The notes: generated by a model not told the origin, from the letters alone. A DNA stretch of 64,000 bases from Promethearchaeota archaeon (GCA_016839705.1 JAEOTR010000016.1:1-64000), one strand, 5' to 3'. Shown: positions 16,930 through 25,570, numbered from the stretch's first letter. Numbers and translations are program-made.

Positions 16930-17613
16930 ATGTCTCAGGATGATAAATATAAGGAAATTATTAAAACAGAAATGGCCAAGTTAAATAAACCTGTTACTCT
17001 GAAGGTATTTACATGTAAGGAGAAACAACCAAGTGGAAGTCAAATACGAGAATGCATGGATTGTGGGCAATTTATGGCTTTACTGAGGGTCTATGAAGAA
17101 AATTCGAATGGGATGCTCACAATTGAAGAACTATGTATTGATGAGAGTCCCGAGTTCGCTAAACAATATGACATAAGTCGAGTCCCAACTATTTTATTTA
17201 TAGATGATCAGGGGAGAGAAGTTATTCGCTATTTAGCCTCGCCCAAAGCGGGTGAAATTCAACCATTCATTCAAGCGGTATTTGCATTTGCCGGGGCATC
17301 CAATTATTATGAGAATACGATACGGCAGAACTTAAACCGTATCAAGCCATCTACAATAAAGGTGATGATAACAGAAACTTGCCCATACTGTCCGCAGGTT
17401 GCTACGATAGTTAACAATTTTGCGATTGCGTCCAATGGAAAAATTAGATCAGTCATAATCGATATAATAGCAAATCCAGATATCGGTCAGTATTACGATG
17501 CCGCAGGTGTTCCCTATACGATAATAAATGATCAAAAAACAATTGTTGGAATGGTTGGTGCACCTGAGATATTAAAGGCATTGATTGGGAGTAATATTCG
17601 AGTTCAGTATTGA
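16930..17613 (+). CDS. Protein disulfide oxidoreductase-like protein, two thioredoxin folds (copy 2)
   Basis: A 227-residue paralogue of the preceding gene, made by tandem duplication. It retains both redox sites, C-M-D-C (near 46-49) and C-P-Y-C (near 150-153), and the segment A-G-V-P-Y-T. Its ATG directly abuts the stop of copy 1, with a GGAGGG site inside the end of that gene, so translation is likely coupled. Having two full PDO genes side by side suggests different partners or a hetero-oligomer; that is inference. Thioredoxin reductase 120 bases downstream is the likely reductant source. Confidence 0.85.
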   Translation: MSQDDKYKEIIKTEMAKLNKPVTLKVFTCKEKQPSGSQIRECMDCGQFMALLRVYEENSNGMLTIEELCIDESPEFAKQYDISRVPTILFIDDQGREVIRYLASPKAGEIQPFIQAVFAFAGASNYYENTIRQNLNRIKPSTIKVMITETCPYCPQVATIVNNFAIASNGKIRSVIIDIIANPDIGQYYDAAGVPYTIINDQKTIVGMVGAPEILKALIGSNIRVQY

Positions 17614-17719
17614 TTCACTCTAACTAGTTATACTCTATTTTTTTGTATAGAAGAAACCTTTTTAGGCTGTTGTACCCTAGATTAAAAAAGAACTAATATT
17701 TGTAAGGATTATAATATAG

Positions 17720-17729
17720 AAAGGAGATG
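17720..17729 (+). promoter_or_regulatory. Strong ribosome binding site for thioredoxin reductase
   Basis: The stretch AAAGGAGATG ends five bases before the ATG at 17735 and is a near-perfect match to the archaeal 16S tail. It fixes the start of the reductase and is one of the strongest sites in the window, suggesting high expression. Confidence 0.75.
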
Positions 17730-17734
17730 AAAAG

Positions 17735-18679
17735 ATGTTTAACATTGATATGGAAAGTATCGATTTAGAAAAAACATATGACCTTATTGTTTTGGGAGGA
17801 GGACCCACAGCAATAGGGTGTGCTATTTATGCTGCAAGGTTTGCCATGGATGTACTGATTATTGGTAAAATGTTTGGAGGATTAATTGCAACAACACATG
17901 TCGTTGAAAATTACCCTGCTATCACCACTATTAGCGGTCAGGGCCTTATGGAGATGTTCAGAGAACATATGAACTCCCTTGATATTCCATACATATCTGA
18001 TGAGATACGAAGCATTGAAAAAGTCGATGATCATTATGAACTTAACTCTTTCTTTCAAAAATTTAAGGCATATTCAATTTGCATCGCTACTGGTTCAGAA
18101 AGGAAAAAACTTGGGGTTCCAGGTGAAGAGGATTTTGCTGGAAGGGGAGTCTCGTATTGTGCAACTTGCGATGGACCTTTTTATAAGGATAAAGTTGTTT
18201 GTGTAATTGGTGGGAGTGATTCTGCTGCAAAAGAAGCACTTTTTTTAGCTCAAAACACTAAAAAAGTTTATATTATTTACCGTGGTAAAGAAATACGAGC
18301 TGAACCGATAAACAAGCAAAGAGTATATGAGAATAATAAAATAGAAATTATATATGAAACGAACATAGTTGAGATCAAAGGAGACACTAATGTGAAATCA
18401 GTTATTTTTGACAATGGAAAAGAATTTGAAATAGATGGTGTTTTTATAGAGATAGGCTCTATTCCAAAGTCAGACTTAGCAAAACGAGTAGGAGTAAAGA
18501 CTAATGAGAAAGGGGAAATCATGATAAATCGTAAATCAGAAACTAATATCCCGGGTATCTTTGCTGCAGGAGATGTAGCTGATGCTCCATTTAAACAAGC
18601 GATTACTGGTGTATCTGAAGGTGTAATTGCCGCTTATTCTGCTTTTGATTATGTAAAGGAAATGGATATAGAATATTAA
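17735..18679 (+). CDS. trxB: Thioredoxin reductase
   Basis: A 314-residue FAD/NAD(P)H enzyme of the low-molecular-weight thioredoxin reductase family. It has the N-terminal FAD loop G-G-G-P-T-A-I-G, the redox-active C-A-T-C-D-G near residues 141-146, the NAD(P)H-binding G-G-S-D-S-A-A-K-E and the FAD segment A-A-G-D-V-A near 283-288. It transfers electrons from NAD(P)H (or F420H2 in some archaea) to thioredoxin-fold proteins; the two PDO-like proteins just upstream are the obvious substrates. A strong ribosome site precedes the ATG. Coenzyme preference cannot be read with certainty. Confidence 0.93.
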   Translation: MFNIDMESIDLEKTYDLIVLGGGPTAIGCAIYAARFAMDVLIIGKMFGGLIATTHVVENYPAITTISGQGLMEMFREHMNSLDIPYISDEIRSIEKVDDHYELNSFFQKFKAYSICIATGSERKKLGVPGEEDFAGRGVSYCATCDGPFYKDKVVCVIGGSDSAAKEALFLAQNTKKVYIIYRGKEIRAEPINKQRVYENNKIEIIYETNIVEIKGDTNVKSVIFDNGKEFEIDGVFIEIGSIPKSDLAKRVGVKTNEKGEIMINRKSETNIPGIFAAGDVADAPFKQAITGVSEGVIAAYSAFDYVKEMDIEY

Positions 18680-18859
18680 AATGGTTTTAATCTGTATTTT
18701 GAATGATTTTCAAAAGTATCATTACCTTCTTAAAGATTAATAATTGAGATTTCTTCAGAGGGATTTCTCAAGGGAATTTAGATAAACTTTTATGAATAAA
18801 GGTATAGTTCAGTCAGTTAAATAGTTTTCTTACCTTAAAAAATATAAAAAAGAAAAAAT

Positions 18860-19195
18860 TTATTCGATATTTACATCTATACTATGATATTCAGACTCTC
18901 TAAAAGGCACTTCAATCTTTAAAAGCCCCTGTTTATAAACTGCTTTTGCTTCTTCTGGTTTTACTGGGCAACAAATAGAATAGGTCCCGATATAAATGGT
19001 ATCGTCGGTTTCTCCTTTAATGAAAAAACTATCATCATGCATCTTGAGTTTGATTGAATCTTTTTCTGCTCCAGGTAATTGAATTTCGATTTTGTAAGTT
19101 TCACTTTCATCATCAGCCCAGGAACAAATTTCAGGAGCCATTAAATACTTATCTTCTTTCGAGTCTTCTATAACTTCTTCTTTAACTTCTTCCAT
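18860..19195 (-). CDS. Hsp20 / alpha-crystallin family small heat shock protein
   Basis: A small chaperone-like protein of 111 residues from the ATG at 19195. The central region (W-A-D-D-E ... Y-K-I-E-I-Q-L-P-G) opens the alpha-crystallin sandwich, and the G-L-L-K-I-E-V-P-F segment is its late conserved motif (family consensus G-V-L-x-I-x-x-P). A longer frame starts with TTG at 19249, but that stretch contains a TATA-like ATTTATAAAG, and a GAGTGA site precedes the ATG at 19195, so the shorter start is preferred. It binds unfolded proteins without ATP. It is monocistronic. Confidence 0.82.
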   Translation of the reverse strand: MEEVKEEVIEDSKEDKYLMAPEICSWADDESETYKIEIQLPGAEKDSIKLKMHDDSFFIKGETDDTIYIGTYSICCPVKPEEAKAVYKQGLLKIEVPFRESEYHSIDVNIE

Positions 19196-19378
19196 TTTTT
19201 TCACTCTAAACCGATTTTTTATTTTTGATTTCTTTATAAATCCATCCAAAGTAGCTGATTTAAAAGTTCTTTCTATAGTTAATTAAAAAATCAAAATTCT
19301 TCGCTTAAAGATTAAATTGAAAATCAGTTTTATTTTTAAAATATAAAAAGTCATAAATTTTCTTGAAATTAAGCACTC

Positions 19379-20305
19379 CTATTGAGGTTTTAGCAAAAGC
19401 GAACCTGTTGATAGTATTTTTAAAATTTTCTCCCAATAATATTCTATTTCCCAATCTTGGGTATTTTTTATCTTTTCAGAGATTTCTTTCAAAACTTCTT
19501 TTACTTTAAGAGAATCAAAATAAGTTATGTTGGGTGCGATTATAGAAAGCATATATTGCTTTTCTCTGAATCTTTCGTTTTTATCTGGAAAAGCATCAAA
19601 AAAAACGTATCCTTGTTTTTTTATATTTTCAATATTGAGTAAAATGCCTTCAGCTTTAGTGATTTTTTGATGTCCATAAATTGAGGTAGCAGCATGGAAT
19701 AATTGTTTACCTATAGTACTGATTGAAAAATGACATTTTTTCTCAGGAGGATGACTATTCCTCAATATGGGGCCCTCAATATCGTCCCAAAACACAATTA
19801 ATAGATAAAAAGGTAAGGTATCATCTTCAGAAATAGATGGTTGCATTTCTATTTGATAGGAGGTTAGTAAATCCGTAATTTTTTTATCTATTAAATCAGT
19901 TTTTCGATTTCGAGCAATCTTTCCTGAGACTGATGCAATAAGGTCTTCCTTATTAAATGGTTTGGTGATGTAATCATCAGCCCCTAGCATTTTACCCAAT
20001 CGAATATCTTCTGGAGTGGATTTTGCTGTTAGAAATAAAAATGGTATACGATTCCATTGAGGATGAGAAGAAACCGCAGAAAAAAATTCGTAGCCATTCA
20101 TATTTGGCATCATTATATCGGAAATGATCACATCAGGAATTGCATTTAAAGTAGAGAGATTCTTAAGTGCTGTTTCTCCGTTAATGGAAGTTATGACGTC
20201 ATAACCCCTTTCTTCTAGCATAATTTTTAGGTTGAAGAGGATATCATGATTGTCGTCGACGACTAGAAGAAGGGGTTTTGCTTTCACCATTCTAATTTTT
20301 CTCAT
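19379..20305 (-). CDS. Response regulator with a longin-like C-terminal domain
   Basis: Residues about 8-130 are a receiver domain: acidic pair D-D near 17-18, phospho-acceptor Asp in I-I-S-D-I-M-M-P (near 63), T in F-L-F-L-T-A-K, and K in I-T-K-P-F. The rest, about 150 residues, is not a DNA-binding domain. It opens with a strand ending V-F-W-D-D-I-E-G-P-I-L, then a helix with Y-G-H, then strands and a helix. The strand plus G-P-I-L pattern recalls longin/DENN-longin folds that act with small GTPases in eukaryotes; this is inference. It is the last gene of an operon with a histidine kinase and a small GTPase, which would give it partners for both ends. Confidence 0.85.
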   Translation of the reverse strand: MRKIRMVKAKPLLLVVDDNHDILFNLKIMLEERGYDVITSINGETALKNLSTLNAIPDVIISDIMMPNMNGYEFFSAVSSHPQWNRIPFLFLTAKSTPEDIRLGKMLGADDYITKPFNKEDLIASVSGKIARNRKTDLIDKKITDLLTSYQIEMQPSISEDDTLPFYLLIVFWDDIEGPILRNSHPPEKKCHFSISTIGKQLFHAATSIYGHQKITKAEGILLNIENIKKQGYVFFDAFPDKNERFREKQYMLSIIAPNITYFDSLKVKEVLKEISEKIKNTQDWEIEYYWEKILKILSTGSLLLKPQ

Positions 20306-20356
20306 TAAACTAGTAAGAAGATATTTGAATCTATTATTATTTAAAATTTTTTGAAT

Positions 20357-22213
20357 TCAATCAATTAAAGGTAGAAATACATAAAATGTTGTTCCTTTAT
20401 CTAATTCACTTTCCAAGAAAATCTCCCCTTTATGAGCTTCAATTAAATCTTTTGCTATAGCTAGTCCCAATCCTGTCCCAGAAATTTCATTTACATTACT
20501 AGAACGGAAAAACCGTTCAAAAACATGAGGGATATCCTCCTTTGGGATACCACGACCATAATCTTCGAACTGAAAGAGAATTCCTAGAGATTCGTTTGGA
20601 TTATATTTACCTTGGTAATTATTGAAAGCCTGAACTTTAATTTTTGAATTTTCCTTTGAATATTTAATGGCATTATCAATAATATTCCGAAAAATTTGGT
20701 CCACTCTTTTTGGATCACCTTTTAAATGAAGATTATCATCGATATTCATTTCAAAATGAATATTTTTTTCCTTACCAATAGGTTCTAAAAGATATAAAAT
20801 TTCATTAATTATTTCTGACGGATTATAATCTTCCCATTCCAGTTTTAACATATTTTCATCAATTCTCAAAATTAATAAAATATCCTCGGCTAAATCGTTT
20901 AATAAATGGATATTTCGAGTAATCCCATCAATTAATTTCTCTTCTAAATCTTTTTCAAGCTTATCCCGATTTTTAGTAAGATAATCTATTGACATCAATA
21001 AAACGGTGATAGGGGTTCTTAATTCATGTGAAACTGTAGAAACTAATTGTGATAATCTTTCCTCCGCCTTCCTACGTTCTGTTATATCAGTAGCAACACT
21101 GAGAAGAGATGAAAATTTTCCATCAATATCTTTCAAGGGTTGTTCAGTTATCCAATATGTCTTTCTTCCAGTTGGTAAATGAAATGTTCGCTGATATGCT
21201 CGACTAATTCCATTCTGAATTAATTCGCGGTTACTTTTCAAAAATTCTTCTGATTCTTCTCTAGAGAAAACTTCAAAAACCGTTTTTCCAATAAAATCTT
21301 CTGGTTTCCCCCCTAATTCGCTTGCTGCTTTTTCATTTACTAACATATATGTCCCATTCTCGTCCAACATTGTAATCCCTGCTCCAGAATGTGTAATAAT
21401 ATTTTTTAACTCCAATTCACTTCTTCTGATTTTTCTAAATAATAAATTAAAGGGCTCCTTTATCCCAATTTGAATGATAGCTTTGTACAAGAGATAAAAT
21501 GCAATTATTTTAAAGATATGTCCAACAAGGTTAGAAAAATCATAAACTCCAATATAGAAGGTGAATGCTAGTTCAGCTATTATTGTTGCTATAATTGAGC
21601 TGAAAATTAAATATAAGACTCTTTTATCAAACTCAATCTTTTGTTTGAAAATAATTAAGAGGCAAGTTAGGAGTATGAAAATGATAATATATTCACTCAC
21701 AATTTTAAAAGGAGTTAACCGATCAATATAGCAGATGGGAAATAATTCAGCAAAAATGAGAACTATTAATAATATTGTAATGACCAAGTAAGAAACGATA
21801 AGAAAAACGGGTTTTACATTTTTCTTGATTGAAAGTGAAGCTATTAAACATGAACTCGCTTGAAGATACCTTGCCGCAATCCATAAAGAAGTTGGAAGAT
21901 TCGAAGTGTAACCTTCAAAGATATGCATACCAGTATAAGCTAGGGTGTGAATTAAATCGATAATGCCAATAAAAAGAGAAGATACACCGAGAATCAAAAA
22001 GAAGGAATTTTCCATGTATCTTCGTGAGTTCCAACCCACAAAAAACACACCACCAGCAATAACTATACTAAATATCTCAGCAATGCTATGGAATAATAAA
22101 TAGTTTATGAAGCTTGAAAAGAATGTAAATACCAGAGCTATTGAAAAGACTAAAATTTCAAATAATTCTGGATTTACCTTAGGTGAGGTTGTTTGATTAT
22201 TTTCATTCAACAT
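20357..22213 (-). CDS. Membrane sensor histidine kinase (MASE3-PAS-HisKA-HATPase)
   Basis: A 618-residue kinase. About eight helices in residues 1-255 carry the MASE3 sensor signature (G-I-I-D-L-I-H-T-L-A-Y-T-G-M). A PAS domain follows near 268-390, ending with the S-V-A-T-D-I-T-E-R linker. HisKA has the phospho-acceptor in V-S-H-E-L-R-T-P-I near 402-410. The ATPase domain shows the N box (I-I-D-N-A-I-K-Y-S), G-R-G-I-P and G-T-G-L-G-L-A-I. The ligand of MASE3 domains is not known. The gene is 51 bases upstream of the response regulator and 41 bases downstream of the GTPase, all on one strand, so it probably phosphorylates that regulator. Confidence 0.93.
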   Translation of the reverse strand: MLNENNQTTSPKVNPELFEILVFSIALVFTFFSSFINYLLFHSIAEIFSIVIAGGVFFVGWNSRRYMENSFFLILGVSSLFIGIIDLIHTLAYTGMHIFEGYTSNLPTSLWIAARYLQASSCLIASLSIKKNVKPVFLIVSYLVITILLIVLIFAELFPICYIDRLTPFKIVSEYIIIFILLTCLLIIFKQKIEFDKRVLYLIFSSIIATIIAELAFTFYIGVYDFSNLVGHIFKIIAFYLLYKAIIQIGIKEPFNLLFRKIRRSELELKNIITHSGAGITMLDENGTYMLVNEKAASELGGKPEDFIGKTVFEVFSREESEEFLKSNRELIQNGISRAYQRTFHLPTGRKTYWITEQPLKDIDGKFSSLLSVATDITERRKAEERLSQLVSTVSHELRTPITVLLMSIDYLTKNRDKLEKDLEEKLIDGITRNIHLLNDLAEDILLILRIDENMLKLEWEDYNPSEIINEILYLLEPIGKEKNIHFEMNIDDNLHLKGDPKRVDQIFRNIIDNAIKYSKENSKIKVQAFNNYQGKYNPNESLGILFQFEDYGRGIPKEDIPHVFERFFRSSNVNEISGTGLGLAIAKDLIEAHKGEIFLESELDKGTTFYVFLPLID

Positions 22214-22254
22214 TTTTATTAAAATGTAACTATAAAAATTTCTTCAAAAACTGA

Positions 22255-22803
22255 TTAAGGGATTGTAGATTTTTCAAACGTTGCATATATTGATGTTTTA
22301 TGTAGAGAATAAATTAAATTTGGGGGAATTACTCCTTTTATCTTTTCAATTAATCCTTCAATAATGCTTTCATTTAATTCTTGATTAAATTCTAAGTCTG
22401 GATCGTATTTATGGAGAAAAATCGAAAAATCAATATCATTGAGATCCTTAATTGCTTTCATCATTTTTTTCAAGTAATTAATAGCTAGATCATACCGTTT
22501 TGCATCTTGGACATCAAAAACATATATAATTTTTTTAGTTCCTCTTAAAAGATTTTCGATATCATTAATATATTCATCATGATATGCTTCCTGACCTCCA
22601 AGATCCCAGATGGCATATTTCGATTCTAAGGCTTCAAATCGTTCTATTTCTAAGCCTCTTGTAGGGTTAAGGGAATTGAATGCGGATAATCCCTTGATTC
22701 CTTTCAAACATTTTAATATCGAAGTCTTACCTCCATTATCTAAACCTATTAACAGAATTTTTTTCGAATATTCTGATGAGCCAATATCATTTGGATTATT
22801 CAT
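22255..22803 (-). CDS. Arf/Rag-type small GTPase
   Basis: A 182-residue Ras-superfamily GTPase, a eukaryotic-signature protein type common in Asgard archaea. G1 is G-L-D-N-G-G-K-T-S (20-28), Arf-like; the G2 threonine is in P-T-R-G (47-50); G3 is W-D-L-G-G-Q (66-71), Arf-like with the catalytic Gln; G4 is H-K-Y-D (131-134), as in Rag/Gtr proteins rather than N-K-x-D; a G5-like T-S-I lies at 170-172. There is no N-terminal myristoylation glycine and no C-terminal prenylation motif. It lies between an ArsR-type regulator and a histidine kinase with gaps of 42 and 41 bases, implying one transcript. Confidence 0.92.
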   Translation of the reverse strand: MNNPNDIGSSEYSKKILLIGLDNGGKTSILKCLKGIKGLSAFNSLNPTRGLEIERFEALESKYAIWDLGGQEAYHDEYINDIENLLRGTKKIIYVFDVQDAKRYDLAINYLKKMMKAIKDLNDIDFSIFLHKYDPDLEFNQELNESIIEGLIEKIKGVIPPNLIYSLHKTSIYATFEKSTIP

Positions 22804-22845
22804 AATTCTTAGAAATGCATTAAAAATAAATTATAATATTCGAAT

Positions 22846-23190
22846 TTAAGACAGCGTATCAATTATATCAACATCTCTTATATCCTTTAATTTCTCCTTG
22901 TTAATGGTAGTTACAATTGAATTTATTTGGGTTAGAAGATTTTCGATATTAATATTTCTATTTAGTTTGTAGTACTTTATATTACCTCTTTTCTCAAAAT
23001 TTATAAGGTTATTATCTAGAAGCATGTTTAGATGTTTTGAGGTTGTTGATTGAGATCTACTTAATTTTCTTTGAATTTTTGATGAGGGTAGTTCATTATC
23101 TTTTAAAATGTCTAAGACTTCTAATCGTGTGGCATCACCTAATACCCGTAAGAACTCAACGATAGATCGTCTAAATTCAGCAGAAATCAT
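22846..23190 (-). CDS. ArsR-family winged-helix regulator
   Basis: A 114-residue protein with the ArsR fold: L-G-D-A-T-R-L-E-V-L-D-I-L near residues 17-29, the recognition region S-R-S-Q-S-T-T-S-K-H-L-N-M-L-L (44-58), and a wing (F-E-K-R-G-N-I-K-Y-Y-K-L). There are no cysteines, so it does not sense metals through thiols. It is the first gene of the operon with the GTPase, histidine kinase and response regulator, and is divergent from an Lrp gene. A palindrome overlaps its own TATA box, consistent with autoregulation. Confidence 0.85.
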   Translation of the reverse strand: MISAEFRRSIVEFLRVLGDATRLEVLDILKDNELPSSKIQRKLSRSQSTTSKHLNMLLDNNLINFEKRGNIKYYKLNRNINIENLLTQINSIVTTINKEKLKDIRDVDIIDTLS

Positions 23191-23204
23191 ATTTTATAAG
23201 AATG

Positions 23205-23227
23205 TGTTTTTATAGCTTTTTAAAGCT
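23205..23227 (-). promoter_or_regulatory. Promoter and candidate operator of the ArsR-GTPase-kinase operon
   Basis: On the minus strand a TATA-like GCTATAAAAAC lies about 15-25 bases before the ArsR ATG, so the transcript would be almost leaderless. The inverted repeat AGCTTT-TT-AAAGCT at 23214-23227 overlaps its upstream edge. A repressor bound there would block TBP; the ArsR protein itself is the natural candidate. Confidence 0.4.
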
Positions 23228-23314
23228 TATTTTAATGGAATATTAGTGTTTTCTTATTAATACGAAAAACACAAAGATTTAAATATTATTTTATCGTAAT
23301 ATTACTATATCGCA

Positions 23315-23326
23315 ATATCGCGATAT
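23315..23326. promoter_or_regulatory. Perfect palindrome ATATCGCGATAT upstream of an Lrp gene
   Basis: A 12-base perfect palindrome at 34 bases before the Lrp ATG (23360), inside a run of related ATCG/AATAT half sites (from about 23291). Its position in the shared region between the divergent ArsR and Lrp genes makes it a candidate operator. Which protein binds is not known. Confidence 0.35.
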
Positions 23327-23359
23327 ATGAATATTATTAAATATTAAAGGTCATGGAAA

Positions 23360-23893
23360 ATGATAAGTGAAAAAATAGGTATTGATAGTATAGATTGTCA
23401 GATAATGGATTTAATCCAAAAAGCCCCAAATCTCACACATACTGAAATCGCGACTCATGTCAACCGTAGTCAACCGACAGTGGGCATGAGGATTAAAAAA
23501 CTTGAGAAATTAGGTGTTTTAAAGTACCAAGCAGGTATAAATATTAAGGTTGCAGATCTCTGTTTTGCTAGAATAGAACTCCAAACTAAAAATCCTAAGA
23601 AGGCTATAGAAATCGTTAAAAGATGTCCATCGATGATTAACGCGCTTCGACTTAGTGGGGATTCAACTTTATCCATTTTCATGGCTGGTACGAATCTCAA
23701 AGTCCTCGATAGTATTGTGAATGTCAACTTTCGAAATAATCCAGATGTAACAAAGGTTCATATGGACATTATCGAAGACGTTGTGAATGATTTTGTTTTA
23801 CCAATAGATTTAAATCTTAAAAGTGACCAATTAGCATTTACAAAGGAATGTTGTTGCTGCGGAGAATGTAGATGCCATTCGGATTTAATTTAA
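23360..23893 (+). CDS. Lrp/AsnC-family regulator with Cys-rich tail (copy 1)
   Basis: A 177-residue Lrp-type protein. The HTH lies near residues 16-50, with T-E-I-A-T-H-V-N-R-S-Q-P-T-V-G-M-R-I-K-K-L. A RAM-like ligand/dimer domain follows (residues 60-150). The end is unusual: C-C-C-C-G-E-C-R-C-H, six cysteines and a His in ten residues, which would bind a metal or an iron-sulfur cluster. Two paralogues lie within 4 kb (26568 and 27204). The tail suggests sensing of metal or redox state rather than amino acids; that is inference. It is divergent from the ArsR-GTPase operon. Confidence 0.88.
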   Translation: MISEKIGIDSIDCQIMDLIQKAPNLTHTEIATHVNRSQPTVGMRIKKLEKLGVLKYQAGINIKVADLCFARIELQTKNPKKAIEIVKRCPSMINALRLSGDSTLSIFMAGTNLKVLDSIVNVNFRNNPDVTKVHMDIIEDVVNDFVLPIDLNLKSDQLAFTKECCCCGECRCHSDLI

Positions 23894-23947
23894 CCTAGCA
23901 AATTTTATCTTAGTTGTACATTCACTAAAGTTTCTAATCTATGGTGA

Positions 23948-24187
23948 TTAGAGTTTTTTATCTTTATAGTATTTATACATCTCTTTAATAAAGGAAAGGA
24001 AGAATGCTATGAAACCAAGAATTACTAAAACTAGTCCATATATTGGATCGGTAAAACCTATCCCCAGTTCCCCAACAGTATTATCTCCATATATAGTAAT
24101 TATTGTTGCCGAATAAAAAATAAGGTAAATAACCCTATTGAAATAACCCATTACTCTCAACGCTCGAAACTCTGAAATCTGTTTCAC
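23948..24187 (-). CDS. Small hypothetical membrane protein (79 aa)
   Basis: A 79-residue protein with two hydrophobic helices (about 17-35 and 47-66), separated by a short acidic loop, and a basic tail ending D-K-K-L. No family recognised. The positive tail predicts both ends in the cytoplasm. It is convergent with the Lrp gene 55 bases away and stands alone. Confidence 0.5.
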   Translation of the reverse strand: MKQISEFRALRVMGYFNRVIYLIFYSATIITIYGDNTVGELGIGFTDPIYGLVLVILGFIAFFLSFIKEMYKYYKDKKL

Positions 24188-24453
24188 CTAAAATATCCTA
24201 ATTCAAAACACACTGTAAAAATAAGATGAAGTGAAAAGTGAATAAAACAATTTAAAATTATCGATTGAATGAAACATTTGACGAAATATTGCAGAAAATA
24301 CCTAAGGATTTTGAGGGATTGCTTTCCCATTGTTTCTTTTATCTAAATTATAAACAATCAATAAATTAACAATAAAATGATAATAGATGTTATAACTATA
24401 GACTGTGTAAATTTAGAATTCATTTAAAAATCGAGTAGATAATATTAAAATTC
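24188..24453. other. Intergenic region with no gene seen
   Basis: These 266 bases lie between two minus-strand genes. They are AT-rich with stops in all frames and no repeat, RNA gene or clear palindrome that I can support. They probably hold the promoter of the small membrane protein. Confidence 0.4.
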
Positions 24454-24693
24454 CTAATCTATTGTGATCGCTCTCGGTTTGCATGCGGTAGTACACATAT
24501 GACATTTCACACAGCGATCCTCACGATCCTCTACAACAGTACATTTAGGAATAGAATCTTTATTAATAACTTCATAAATTCCTCTAAAACAAGCTTCTTC
24601 ACAGGAAAATTCTCTGCATTCTCGACATTTACTTATGTCAATGTGATGAAATTGATAACTTTCGATGATGCTCTGATCTTCTGCTTCACTCAT
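24454..24693 (-). CDS. Small ferredoxin-like protein with two [4Fe-4S] motifs (79 aa)
   Basis: A 79-residue protein with eight clustered cysteines: C-R-E-C-R-E-F-S-C-E-E-A-C near 23-35 and C-V-K-C-H-M-C-x3-C-K near 61-71, with a lone Cys in between. The order resembles the small subunit ferredoxin domains that feed aldehyde ferredoxin oxidoreductases or similar enzymes, rather than a simple bacterial ferredoxin, because the first group has a longer third gap. It is a likely soluble electron carrier. It is divergent from sfsA with 110 bases between the starts, and no enzyme partner is adjacent. Confidence 0.78.
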   Translation of the reverse strand: MSEAEDQSIIESYQFHHIDISKCRECREFSCEEACFRGIYEVINKDSIPKCTVVEDREDRCVKCHMCTTACKPRAITID

Positions 24694-24803
24694 TATAATT
24701 AATCATATAAAAAAATGCATATATCTCTTTAGTTTATAGAGTATAATTCTTTTTTCTTGTTAAATAATATAAGGTAGAAATAGATCAAATTATTCGATTT
24801 TTT

Positions 24804-25472
24804 ATGACTAACCAAAAAATCCCTATTTTTGAAATCCCAAATCTTATGAAGGGAACATTTATAACAAGACCAAATAGATTTGTCGGTGAAATAAAGTCTA
24901 AAGGAAAACGTGAAATTGCACATATTCACGATCCTGGCAGATTAAAGGAATTGCTTATAAAGGGAGTAGACGTATTATTTACGCATTCGCAAGGAAAGCT
25001 AAAGTATTATATAAAAGCAGTAAAAAAAGAAAATGAATGGATTTTAATAGATTCAGCACTTCATTCTAAAATTGCCTTGAAGATTATTAAATTATTACCT
25101 GAATTTGCCAATGTAAAAGAGATAAAAAAGGAAGTATCCTATGGAAAAAGTAGATTAGATTTTACGCTTGATGGTGTTCCTTTAGAAGTTAAAGGTTGTA
25201 CATTAGTTAGAGATGGATTTGCTTTATTCCCTGATGCTCCCACAGAAAGAGGTACTCGTCATGTTGAAGAGATTATAAAGCATAAAGGCATAATTCTAAT
25301 TTTAATATTACGTAAGGCTAGAGAATTCGCACCAAATAAAGAAACAGATCCTAAGTTCACAGAAAAATTGATAGAAGCAAGAAAATCAGGTATTAAAATT
25401 ATCCCTGTCCAATTAAGGTTTGACGGAAAAACTATTTACTATATTGGGAAAATTCCGTTATCAATCTTCTAA
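24804..25472 (+). CDS. sfsA: SfsA-family nuclease-like protein
   Basis: A 222-residue SfsA protein. The N-terminal OB-like part has F-I-T-R-P-N-R-F and H-D-P-G-R-L-K-E-L-L; the C-terminal part has a PD-(D/E)xK-like core with R-L-D-F and E-V-K-G-C-T followed by F-P-D-A-P-T-E-R-G. Bacterial and archaeal SfsA were named for effects on sugar fermentation genes, and structure suggests a DNA/RNA nuclease. Function in the cell is not settled. It is monocistronic. Confidence 0.9.
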   Translation: MTNQKIPIFEIPNLMKGTFITRPNRFVGEIKSKGKREIAHIHDPGRLKELLIKGVDVLFTHSQGKLKYYIKAVKKENEWILIDSALHSKIALKIIKLLPEFANVKEIKKEVSYGKSRLDFTLDGVPLEVKGCTLVRDGFALFPDAPTERGTRHVEEIIKHKGIILILILRKAREFAPNKETDPKFTEKLIEARKSGIKIIPVQLRFDGKTIYYIGKIPLSIF

Positions 25473-25570
25473 ATACTGATCCTAATTAGATAATTTTCCA
25501 AAATATAAAATTGAAAAAAACTATTTATAAGACATATTAGTTTAAAATTATTCAAGATGTTCTTATTGGG

